From positions 1 through 6,102 of the forward strand of contig JABGPV010000290.1 of assembly GCA_018644785.1 (NCBI GenBank): DNA of 6,102 nt, in the 5' to 3' direction. Of the stretch, positions 1-5,431 are shown one piece after another (position 1 is the first letter of the stretch; each line of letters begins with the position of its first letter). A model generated the notes under the pieces. That model saw nothing but the letters and a program-made list of their open reading frames with translations. It had not been told where the DNA came from and searched no databases. Both the position numbers and the translations under genes were made by a program. Source of the DNA: Deltaproteobacteria bacterium (GTDB taxonomy: Bacteria; Desulfobacterota; DSM-4660; Desulfatiglandales; Desulfatiglandaceae).

Positions 1-228
1 TTTGATTTGCGGGAATTTGTGGATCCGGATACGGTCTTTATTTCCCTGAAATCCAAAGATGGAAAGGAGCTCAAGGCTTTGGAGCACCCGGGGCTCTGGA
101 ATGGATCCATGGCCCACTGGATTACGCTCTTCGTTGAAGTACCGGCCATTACGTTTAACCCCGTAAAAACCGTTAACGACTTGCTCAGGAAAGAACATCA
201 GCCCGCCGGCGGCCGGGAATCACGATGA
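1..228 (+). CDS. DUF4301-like protein, 3' end only (partial)
   Basis: This frame is open from the first base of the window, so the gene starts upstream; only the last 75 residues are present. The tail includes LKSKDGKELKALEHPGLWNG and, further on, FVEVPAITFNPVKTVNDLLR. From memory these resemble the conserved C terminus of DUF4301 (PF14134) proteins, which are about 500 residues long and of unknown biochemical role. No catalytic motif can be assigned from this fragment and there are no membrane segments in it. The stop codon TGA overlaps the ATG of the next gene (ATGA), so translation of the two is probably coupled and this gene is likely the upstream member of the operon. The family call is moderately sure; function is unknown. 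Confidence 0.65.
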   Translation, partial: FDLREFVDPDTVFISLKSKDGKELKALEHPGLWNGSMAHWITLFVEVPAITFNPVKTVNDLLRKEHQPAGGRESR

Positions 229-764
229 ACATCCTGGATATCATCATTATTGCGGCAGTGATTTTTTTCCTCATTCGAGGTATTTTCAGGGGGATTGTTC
301 GGGAAATCGGATCCCTGGCAGGCGTAGTGCTGGGTATCTGGCTGGCCAACGCCTATCATCCTCAAATAGCTGTTTTTCTAAAAGGGTTCATTCCTCCGGG
401 TAAATACCTTCCCCTGATCGCATTTGCCCTGATCTTTCTGGTGGTTCTCGTATTGTGCAACCTGCTGGGATGGTTGTTCAAAAAACTGTTCCAAAAAATA
501 TTCCTGGGATGGATTGATAGAATTCTGGGGGCCTGTCTGGCCCTTTTGAAGGGCATTTTTCTCAGTTATTTAATTATTGTTCTGGTAACCTTCCTGGCAC
601 CACAGGATTCGTCCCTTGTCAAACAATCGCGGCTGGCGCCTGTCATCATCACTTCCTATCAGACCATGATCGGCCTCATCCCTCCGGGTTTTCATGAAAA
701 ACTGAAAAAGTCATTTGAAAAACAAAAAGATAATCTCCAAGAGGTCGTCAAGGAAAAAATTTGA
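225..764 (+). CDS. CvpA family integral membrane protein
   Basis: A 179-residue protein with about four hydrophobic segments (roughly residues 4-22, 28-45, 62-86 and 100-125) and a charged, lysine-rich C-terminal tail likely to be cytoplasmic. Features typical of the CvpA/colicin V production family are the N-terminal hydrophobic-RGIFRGIVREIGSLAG pattern, the WIDRILGACLALLKG stretch at about 96-110, and the DSSLVKQSRLAP segment after the last membrane span. The length is normal for the family. In enterobacteria CvpA is needed for colicin V export and has been linked to envelope tolerance; its molecular activity is not established. The start ATG overlaps the upstream stop and has CGGGA at 214-218 as a plausible ribosome binding site. 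Its stop overlaps the TTG start of mazG. The neighbours mazG and mtgA suggest a house-keeping or envelope role. Confidence 0.85.
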   Translation: MNILDIIIIAAVIFFLIRGIFRGIVREIGSLAGVVLGIWLANAYHPQIAVFLKGFIPPGKYLPLIAFALIFLVVLVLCNLLGWLFKKLFQKIFLGWIDRILGACLALLKGIFLSYLIIVLVTFLAPQDSSLVKQSRLAPVIITSYQTMIGLIPPGFHEKLKKSFEKQKDNLQEVVKEKI

Positions 765-1576
765 GCGCATCAATGAAAACGATTGATACCGACAAACTGG
801 GCAGGGCCATGGGTGATCTTTTGTCTCTGGTCAGACGGCTTCGCGGGCCGAATGGTTGCCCGTGGGATGCAAAGCAAGACAATCACACCATTAAGGTCTA
901 TCTGATTGAAGAAACCTATGAGGTGCTGGATGCCATTGAAAATGCATCATCAGCTGAAATCTGTGGCGAACTGGGAGACCTGCTGTTTCAAATTATTTTT
1001 CTGGCTGCCCTGGCAGAGGAAAATGGGGAATTCGATTTTGTGGCGGTGGTGGAAAAAATAACCGCTAAAATGATTCGTCGGCACCCCCATGTCTTTTCGA
1101 ACACAAATGTGGATTCCGCCGATCAGGTGGCCACCAACTGGGCCAGAATCAAGCGGGAAGAAGCGGGTGCGCTGGAACCCGTTTCTGCTACCCTGAAACA
1201 TGTGCCAATTGGTTTGCCGGCGCTTTTGAGGACCCATCGCTTGAGCGAAAGGGCTGCCAAAATAGGTTTCGACTGGACCGACCGGGGGGAGGTCTGGAAA
1301 AAGGTCCTGGAGGAAGTGGAAGAATTAAAATGCGCGGTTAGCAGCAATGATGAACAAATGGTAATGGAGGAGATGGGGGACCTTTTTTTCAGTCTGGTCA
1401 ATCTGTCCAGGCACTGGGACATGAACGCAGAGGATCTATTGAGATCGGCGAACCGAAAATTCCTCAACCGTTTTGAGCAAATGGAAACACATTTAAACCA
1501 GAGCGGCGTTTCCCTGGAAAGAGCGACCGCCGAACAGATGAATGGGGCATGGGAAGCGGTAAAAAATCAGGCGTAA
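761..1576 (+). CDS. mazG: Nucleoside triphosphate pyrophosphohydrolase MazG
   Basis: A two-domain MazG of 271 residues, close to the usual length. MazG hydrolyses NTPs/dNTPs to the monophosphate and pyrophosphate in the cytoplasm, removing non-canonical nucleotides and, in E. coli, modulating ppGpp. The N-terminal domain has CPWDAKQD (33-40), the metal-binding EETYE (50-54) and ELGD (70-73), followed by RRHPHVF (106-112). The C-terminal domain repeats the pattern with EEVEE (184-188) and EEMGD (203-207), so both acidic metal sites look intact. I prefer the TTG start at 761: AAGGA at 750-754 sits a normal distance upstream, and the TTG overlaps the cvpA stop (TTGA). An in-frame ATG at 773 is the alternative, with a poorer ribosome binding site; it would remove only four residues. 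The 3' end overlaps mtgA by 28 bp. Confidence 0.95.
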   Translation: MSASMKTIDTDKLGRAMGDLLSLVRRLRGPNGCPWDAKQDNHTIKVYLIEETYEVLDAIENASSAEICGELGDLLFQIIFLAALAEENGEFDFVAVVEKITAKMIRRHPHVFSNTNVDSADQVATNWARIKREEAGALEPVSATLKHVPIGLPALLRTHRLSERAAKIGFDWTDRGEVWKKVLEEVEELKCAVSSNDEQMVMEEMGDLFFSLVNLSRHWDMNAEDLLRSANRKFLNRFEQMETHLNQSGVSLERATAEQMNGAWEAVKNQA

Positions 1577-2265
1577 AAAAAAACCGTAAGCGGTTTTATC
1601 GGATCATAAAATGGGGCTGCGGTTTGCTTGTGATGCTGGTTTTAGTGAGCATCTTACAGGTATTTTCCCTCCGAACCATTGATCCCCCTTTTTTCCTGAT
1701 AACGCCATTTAAAGCCATAGCCCTGGAATTCAGCCCCAAAACGCCGAAAACATCCGGCTACTGGCTTTCATTTAAACAGATATCGCCCCATATCAAAAAA
1801 GCGGTCCTTGCGGCTGAGGATCAACGTTTTCTGGTCCATAAAGGTTTTGATTTTATCGAGCTTAACAAAGCGCTCAAAGATATGGCCACGGGAAAAGGGT
1901 ACCGTGGCGCCAGCACCATCACCATGCAGGTGGCCAGGACCGTATTTCTCTGGCCTTCCAGGACCTGGATCAGGAAAGGGTTTGAAGCATATTATACGGT
2001 ATTGCTTGAGCTCTTTCTCTCCAAGAAACGAATACTGGAAGTATATCTCAACACGGTGGATTGGGGCGAAGGGATCAGAGGCGTTGGTGCGGCCGCAGAA
2101 GCATATTTCCATGTTTCCGCCAGCCGCCTGTCCCGGGGCCAGGCAGCGCTCCTGGCCGCCGTATTGCCCAGCCCCCATCGCTGGTCTCCCATAAAACCCA
2201 ATGCCCGGGTGCTGAGGCGCCAGAAAAGAATCCTGAAAGAGATGAACAAAATGCCGCTACCTTAG
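1549..2265 (+). CDS. mtgA: Monofunctional peptidoglycan glycosyltransferase MtgA
   Basis: A 238-residue family GT51 enzyme that polymerises lipid II into glycan strands at the outer face of the inner membrane, with no transpeptidase domain. The N terminus is basic (residues 5-21), followed by a membrane anchor at about 20-42. All five GT51 motifs are visible: AAEDQRFLVHKGFD (88-101) with catalytic Glu90; GASTITMQVAR (120-130); RKGFEAYY (142-149); SKKRILEVYLN (158-168) with the second conserved Glu164; and GEGIRGVGAAAEAYF (173-187). Length and motif order match E. coli MtgA. The start ATG lies inside the 3' end of mazG with only a weak, too-close G-run before it, which suggests coupling to mazG translation; no better in-frame start exists before the membrane anchor. 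A nine-A run falls in codons 9-12. Confidence 0.93.
   Translation: MGSGKKSGVKKNRKRFYRIIKWGCGLLVMLVLVSILQVFSLRTIDPPFFLITPFKAIALEFSPKTPKTSGYWLSFKQISPHIKKAVLAAEDQRFLVHKGFDFIELNKALKDMATGKGYRGASTITMQVARTVFLWPSRTWIRKGFEAYYTVLLELFLSKKRILEVYLNTVDWGEGIRGVGAAAEAYFHVSASRLSRGQAALLAAVLPSPHRWSPIKPNARVLRRQKRILKEMNKMPLP
1580..1597 (+). other. Small hairpin inside the mtgA 5' end
   Basis: AAAACCG (1580-1586) pairs with CGGTTTT (1591-1597) around a TAAG loop, just 3' of the mazG stop codon and a run of nine A (1575-1583). The stem is perfect over 7 bp but AT-rich at its base. It lies within mtgA codons 11-17, so a strong terminator role is unlikely. It might slow ribosomes or polymerase at the mazG-mtgA junction, or be chance. 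Confidence 0.35.
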
Positions 2266-2277
2266 GGATTAAAGGCT

Positions 2278-4500
2278 ATGTTTTCTGATTTCATAAATCG
2301 TGTGCAGGGCATCAGTTTGAAGTGGAAGCTTCTGATTCCCTTTCTGTTTTTTTCTTTTGCCGGGACAACCTCCCTGGTCTACATCGGTCTGAGCTCACAG
2401 CAGGAAATTATCAAGGAAGAGGAAAGAAAAGAGCTTTTTCGTTATTACTACCTTTTTCTGGCGTCGGTTCGACAGAAAGGCGAACAAGCCCTTTCCATGG
2501 CAACCATTATTGCCGAAAATCCCATGATTAAGAAGCTGTTGTGGGAGAAAAGCCGAAAAGAGCTTCTGAATTATTCGTCTCCCTTATTTGAGGAGCTGAA
2601 AAAGGATTTCGGTATCAGTCAGCTACATTTTCATGTTCTGCCCGGGAAATCCTATTTGCGGGTTCACCAGCCGGATCAATCGGGTGAAATGATTGCCTAT
2701 CGAACCAGCATCATGGATGTTCTGAAGACCGGCAAGGGCGTGAAGGGTCTTGAATGGGGTTTGACGGGTCTGGGCATTCGTGGGGTTGTTCCGGTATTTA
2801 AGGACGGCAAGCTGTTGGGAAGTCTGGAAATCGGATATCCTTTTGGCCGCCCATTCCTTCAGAATCTCAAAGAGCACTGGGGACCTGGCTTTGCAGTTTA
2901 CGAAAAAAGGAGCCCGAATACGTATGCCCTGCTGGCATCCACAAATGGTCCCGGGAAAACCTTCTCTTTAACAGAATCACTTGTTCCCGACTCAATTGAG
3001 CGGACCCGGATTTTTATTGCACCGTCCCGCTTTCCAAATGTTGCCCTGCTGGCGGGACCTTTGAGAGATTACAGGGGCGACGTGGCAGCCCTGGTGGAAA
3101 TTGAAGTCAATCGTTCGGCCATTACCGACCGATTGTCACAGACAAAAACCTTGATGATTGTTGTGGCGCTGGTGGGCATTAGTGTTTCTTTTTTTCTGGT
3201 GTGGATTGTAGCATTTCTCTTTATACGCCCCATCAAGGAAATCGTTGCCGCCGCCGGGGAAATCGCACAGGGAAAACGGGAAACCCGGCTGAAGCCCGGT
3301 CCCAATGATGAAATCGGCGTGCTGGGCCGTTCGCTCAATACCATGCTCAATTCTCTTAGGGAACGACGGTTACAGATTGAGGAGCATGCCAGGACCCTTG
3401 AAATTCGCGTTCAGGAAAGGACCGCGGACCTGGTATCGTCGGAAGAAAAATACAGGACCCTGGTGGATAACCTGCCCCTTGGCGTCTATCGGATTCTGAG
3501 TGACGGCATCATTGAGTTTATCAATCCCTATTTGATCGATACGTTGGGTTTTGATCCCGATGATATGATCGGAAAGCGGTTTTTCTGGCAGAAAAAGGTC
3601 TGGGGGTACGATAAGGCTGAAAGCGAAGAAATAATGGACGTCTTGAAAAAAAATGCTCAGGGATTCCGTGTGGAAAGGGTGGTAAAAGACAAACAGGGAC
3701 TGAAACACGTGTTTATGGATCAGGCCATACCCTTCTGGGATGAATCCGGAGATCTTCGCTGGTTCGAGGGTATCATGGTGGATATCACCGAACTCAAACG
3801 GCTTCAGGAAAAGGCACTGCGCACAGAGGAGGTTCGCCTTCTGGGGGAGATATCCGCCCGATTTGCACACGAAATGAGGAACCCGTTGGCCACGGTGGGC
3901 GGGTTCGCCCATCGGCTGCAGGATGCCTTTTTGGAAAATGAACAGCAGAAAATGTTTGCAGAAATTATTGTGGACGAGGTGGCGCGACTGGAAGATATCC
4001 TGAAAAGCATTCTATCGTCCATAAAGCCTTTTTCTCTCAACATGGTTACCGTGGATATCAATGAAATCATTTTGTCCTCCGTAACGGAAGAGGCAGACCG
4101 GATGACCGAAAAGAATATTCAACTTGAAACCGCATTATCCCCTTCCATCCCGAGCATTCAGGGAGACGGGGGTTTCTTGAAACGGGCTTTTGGTTGTATT
4201 TTAAAAAACGAGATCGTTAATATGCCGGAAGGAGAAAGACTCTTCCTTGGAACCGGCAGTGAGCCCGAGAATGTGGTGATTACCATTCGGCATGATGCAA
4301 AAGGCCTGGCCAGCGAGGACCTGACCCAGTTCTTTTTCCCCCGTTTTACCGGAATAGCCGAAACCACCATTCACGATTTGCCCCTGGCCAAGGTGGTGAT
4401 CCACCGGCATGGCGGAAAGGTGGATGTTTTTCGGGACGAGAAGGATGTTGTTTTGAGGATTGAACTACCCATAGCGGGATCAGGTCTTCCCCGTCCCTAA
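2278..4500 (+). CDS. Membrane sensor histidine kinase (dCache-HAMP-PAS-HisKA) with degenerate ATPase domain
   Basis: A 740-residue sensor. TM1 is at about 16-38. The periplasmic region (about 40-285) contains LHFHVLPGKSYLRVHQP and GLTGLGIRGVVPVFKDGKLL (about 116-180), which resemble the dCache_3 (PF14827) ligand-binding domain. TM2 is at about 292-316 and HAMP at 317-361. A short coiled coil at about 360-390 leads into a PAS domain (about 390-505) ending in VDITELKRLQE. The HisKA H-box has HEMRNPL with phospho-acceptor His531 (codon at 3868-3870). The C-terminal HATPase region (about 594-733) keeps Asn644, Asp673, FFPRFT (686-691), DLPLAK and HGG (711-713). It lacks the first N-box Asn (Cys640 instead). 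The G1 box is DAKGL instead of DxGxG, and the G2 glycines are gone (TTIHDLPLAK). ATP binding is therefore doubtful or unusual. There is no response regulator nearby. A GGG at 2265-2267 gives a possible ribosome binding site; the gap from mtgA is 12 bp. The stimulus is unknown. Confidence 0.88.
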   Translation: MFSDFINRVQGISLKWKLLIPFLFFSFAGTTSLVYIGLSSQQEIIKEEERKELFRYYYLFLASVRQKGEQALSMATIIAENPMIKKLLWEKSRKELLNYSSPLFEELKKDFGISQLHFHVLPGKSYLRVHQPDQSGEMIAYRTSIMDVLKTGKGVKGLEWGLTGLGIRGVVPVFKDGKLLGSLEIGYPFGRPFLQNLKEHWGPGFAVYEKRSPNTYALLASTNGPGKTFSLTESLVPDSIERTRIFIAPSRFPNVALLAGPLRDYRGDVAALVEIEVNRSAITDRLSQTKTLMIVVALVGISVSFFLVWIVAFLFIRPIKEIVAAAGEIAQGKRETRLKPGPNDEIGVLGRSLNTMLNSLRERRLQIEEHARTLEIRVQERTADLVSSEEKYRTLVDNLPLGVYRILSDGIIEFINPYLIDTLGFDPDDMIGKRFFWQKKVWGYDKAESEEIMDVLKKNAQGFRVERVVKDKQGLKHVFMDQAIPFWDESGDLRWFEGIMVDITELKRLQEKALRTEEVRLLGEISARFAHEMRNPLATVGGFAHRLQDAFLENEQQKMFAEIIVDEVARLEDILKSILSSIKPFSLNMVTVDINEIILSSVTEEADRMTEKNIQLETALSPSIPSIQGDGGFLKRAFGCILKNEIVNMPEGERLFLGTGSEPENVVITIRHDAKGLASEDLTQFFFPRFTGIAETTIHDLPLAKVVIHRHGGKVDVFRDEKDVVLRIELPIAGSGLPRP

Positions 4501-4613
4501 ACGTGTTTAAGCCCTAAGTGTCGGCGGCATTCTTCCTTTGTGGCTACTTCACGGCCCGGGTCGCGGATCATGCGCACGGCTTTTTCCACCAGTTCGCCGT
4601 TGGATTTGGCCAT
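4497..4613 (-). pseudogene. Remnant of BKACE/DUF849-type gene (C-terminal 38 codons)
   Basis: On the minus strand an open stretch of 38 codons reads MAKSNGELVEKAVRMIRDPG and then REVATKEECRRHLGLKHV before TAG. From memory this matches the typical C terminus of 3-keto-5-aminohexanoate cleavage enzyme (BKACE, DUF849) proteins, which end in patterns like AKSNxxLVEKAVRIxRELGRExATPxEAREILGL. Full proteins are about 270-310 residues, so nearly all of the gene is missing. The frame upstream hits a stop at 4644-4646. The minus-strand stop (4497-4499) overlaps the kinase TAA (4498-4500), so the two genes were arranged tail to tail. Codon usage looks like real coding sequence. The family call is fairly likely but made without a search. 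The ATG at 4613 is an internal methionine rather than a true start. Confidence 0.6.
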
Positions 4614-4641
4614 ATTGCTCTTCCGAAAAACCGAAGTCCAT
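4614..4641 (-). pseudogene. Start of an acyl-CoA dehydrogenase-like gene, truncated after about 9 codons
   Basis: A minus-strand ATG at 4641-4639 opens a frame reading MDFGFSEEQ, the style of N terminus seen in many acyl-CoA dehydrogenases (MDFxLSEEQ). It is preceded at five bases by a near-perfect Shine-Dalgarno sequence, and a divergent promoter lies about 80 bp further upstream. The homology stops there: the frame continues for about 20 unconvincing residues (GQIQRRTGG and so on) and ends at TGA 4551-4549, because it is reading the BKACE tail out of frame. I infer an internal deletion that joined the start of one gene to the end of another. An alternative is that all of it is a frameshifted BKACE gene, since VFRKSN just ahead of MAKSN in the tail's own frame also fits that family; the ribosome binding site argues against this. 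Confidence 0.45.
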
Positions 4642-4646
4642 ACTTA

Positions 4647-4654
4647 ACCTCCTC
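4647..4654 (-). promoter_or_regulatory. Strong Shine-Dalgarno (GAGGAGGT) of the truncated minus-strand gene
   Basis: Plus-strand ACCTCCTC reads GAGGAGGT on the minus strand and is separated by five bases from the ATG at 4641. It is the strongest ribosome binding site in the window, yet no intact gene follows it, which supports a once-functional start. Confidence 0.6.
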
Positions 4655-4713
4655 AGACCCTTCATTTCGTTGGAAAACATGGATTTATGGCTTGACAGAA
4701 TGAAGTATATTTA

Positions 4714-4742
4714 GTTACATGAATAATCATCATATATATAAA
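4714..4742 (+). promoter_or_regulatory. Predicted sigma-70 promoter of tetR and the dehydrogenase gene
   Basis: GTTACA (4714-4719) and TATAAA (4737-4742) are spaced by 17 bp, with 4 of 6 and 5 of 6 consensus matches. Transcription would begin around 4749, leaving a leader of about 20 bases that includes the tetR ribosome binding site. The surrounding 90 bp are far more AT-rich than the genes on either side. Confidence 0.45.
4719..4730. promoter_or_regulatory. Candidate TetR/FadR-type operator core
   Basis: ATGAATAATCAT is an inverted repeat (ATGA, four bases, TCAT). It fits the inner part of the Bacillus subtilis FadR operator as I recall it (TGAATGAnTAnTCATTCA), but the outer three bases on each side mostly do not match. 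It overlaps the spacer of the tetR promoter and the -10 of the minus-strand promoter, a good position for repressing both. Confidence 0.4.
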
Positions 4743-4757
4743 TAACATTTATTACAA
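4729..4757 (-). promoter_or_regulatory. Predicted sigma-70 promoter driving the minus strand
   Basis: On the minus strand TTGTAA (4757-4752) and TATGAT (4734-4729) are separated by exactly 17 bp. They match the -35 consensus at 4 of 6 positions and the -10 consensus at 5 of 6. A start of transcription near 4722 would give a leader of about 80 bases before the MDFGFSEEQ start. It overlaps the tetR promoter face to face. Confidence 0.45.
4738..4752. promoter_or_regulatory. Second palindrome in the divergent control region
   Basis: ATAAATAACATTTAT has perfect 6-bp arms around a three-base centre. It covers the tetR -10 and its predicted transcription start, and lies in the spacer of the minus-strand promoter. 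It may be a second operator for the TetR protein. In such AT-rich sequence chance palindromes are common, so this is less sure. Confidence 0.3.
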
Positions 4758-4767
4758 AGGAGCATTA

Positions 4768-5412
4768 GTGGGCATAGCGGAGAGGAGAGAGCGTGAGCGG
4801 GATCTCCAGCAAAAGATGCGCCGTGGGCAGATCTTAGACGCCGCAAAACGACTTTTTCATGCAAAAGGATTCAGCTCTGCAACCATGGAGGATATTGCTC
4901 AAGAGGCGGAATTAAGCCCGGCTGCCATATATCTCTATTTCAAGAATAAAGACGACCTCTATGTTTCCCTCAACCTTCAACTCTTAGAGTACCTTTCCGA
5001 CAAACTGGAAAGGCTTTATCTGCAGGAAGGCCTTGATGCGGACAAAAAAGTTGAAGCCTTAAAAAGCCTCTTTTGCGATGTCTATAATTTCGACCCGCTG
5101 ATTCTCATAAACCTGTTTCATCTCCAGGCCAGCGATGGCCTCAGAAATCTTCCTCCGAAACGACTTTCCCAGTTGAATGAACTGGCCGGTAAAAGCCTCA
5201 GAAATCTGGCCGGAATATTTGATCAGGGAAAGAGCGAAGGGTGTTACGAGGACTACCATTCCACTGCCCTGGCCGACATTGTCTGGATTATCTTTACCGG
5301 TGCGGTTCTATGGGAAGAGAGCAAACGGATGATAAACCCCCATAAGGATTACCTGAAAGGCACCCTCGATCTTGCAATCGATATTTTAAGGCGGGGGATT
5401 CAGAAGAAATAA
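4768..5412 (+). CDS. TetR/AcrR family transcriptional regulator, FadR-like
   Basis: A 214-residue one-domain-plus-ligand-pocket repressor of usual TetR length. The N-terminal DNA-binding domain covers about residues 18-65: GQILDAAKRLFHAKGFSSAT, then the helix-turn-helix MEDIAQEAELSPAAIYLYF (40-58) and KNKDDLYVSL. The C-terminal all-helical region (about 70-210) should bind the effector and form the dimer; it has no recognisable catalytic motif. The start is GTG at 4768, chosen because AAAGGAG (4756-4762) lies five bases upstream. The protein style (TxEDIAxxAxLSxxxIYxYFxxKxxL) and the neighbouring FabG-like gene and acyl-CoA-type remnants suggest an acyl-CoA or related CoA-thioester effector, as for FadR-type TetR proteins; this is inference. 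Palindromes in its own promoter suggest autoregulation. It is followed after 19 bp by the dehydrogenase gene, probably cotranscribed. Confidence 0.9.
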   Translation: MGIAERRERERDLQQKMRRGQILDAAKRLFHAKGFSSATMEDIAQEAELSPAAIYLYFKNKDDLYVSLNLQLLEYLSDKLERLYLQEGLDADKKVEALKSLFCDVYNFDPLILINLFHLQASDGLRNLPPKRLSQLNELAGKSLRNLAGIFDQGKSEGCYEDYHSTALADIVWIIFTGAVLWEESKRMINPHKDYLKGTLDLAIDILRRGIQKK

Positions 5413-5431
5413 CAAGATACGGAGTTAGCCA

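Noticed and set aside
203..212. Perfect palindrome CCGCCGGCGG just before the cvpA start
   Set aside because: It lies inside the coding 3' end of the DUF4301-like gene in GC-rich Pro-Ala-Gly codons and is short, with no T-run or operator context.
3370..3912. Long minus-strand open frame of 180 codons across the kinase
   Set aside because: It is antisense to well-supported PAS and HisKA coding sequence, has no recognisable domain and no ribosome binding site; it reflects codon bias of the kinase gene.
4552..4587. Possible intrinsic terminator after the kinase (GC-rich stretch then TTTTT)
   Set aside because: No stable stem forms next to the T-run; only about three base pairs line up. The T-run is explained by Lys codons of the minus-strand remnant.
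4602..4618. Sigma-54-like TTGGCC...TTGC motif
   Set aside because: The distance between the GG and GC elements is 7 bases instead of the required 10.
4692..4697. Perfect TTGACA as the tetR -35 box
   Set aside because: At 16-18 bp downstream there is only TTACAT or similar, lacking the key A at the second -10 position. The GTTACA/TATAAA pair at 4714-4742 is better placed for the tetR start.
4518..4703. A 61-codon plus-strand open frame after the kinase
   Set aside because: It starts at GTG with no ribosome binding site, and its residues have no family feel. The opposite strand over the same bases reads as a convincing BKACE-like tail, so this is its shadow.
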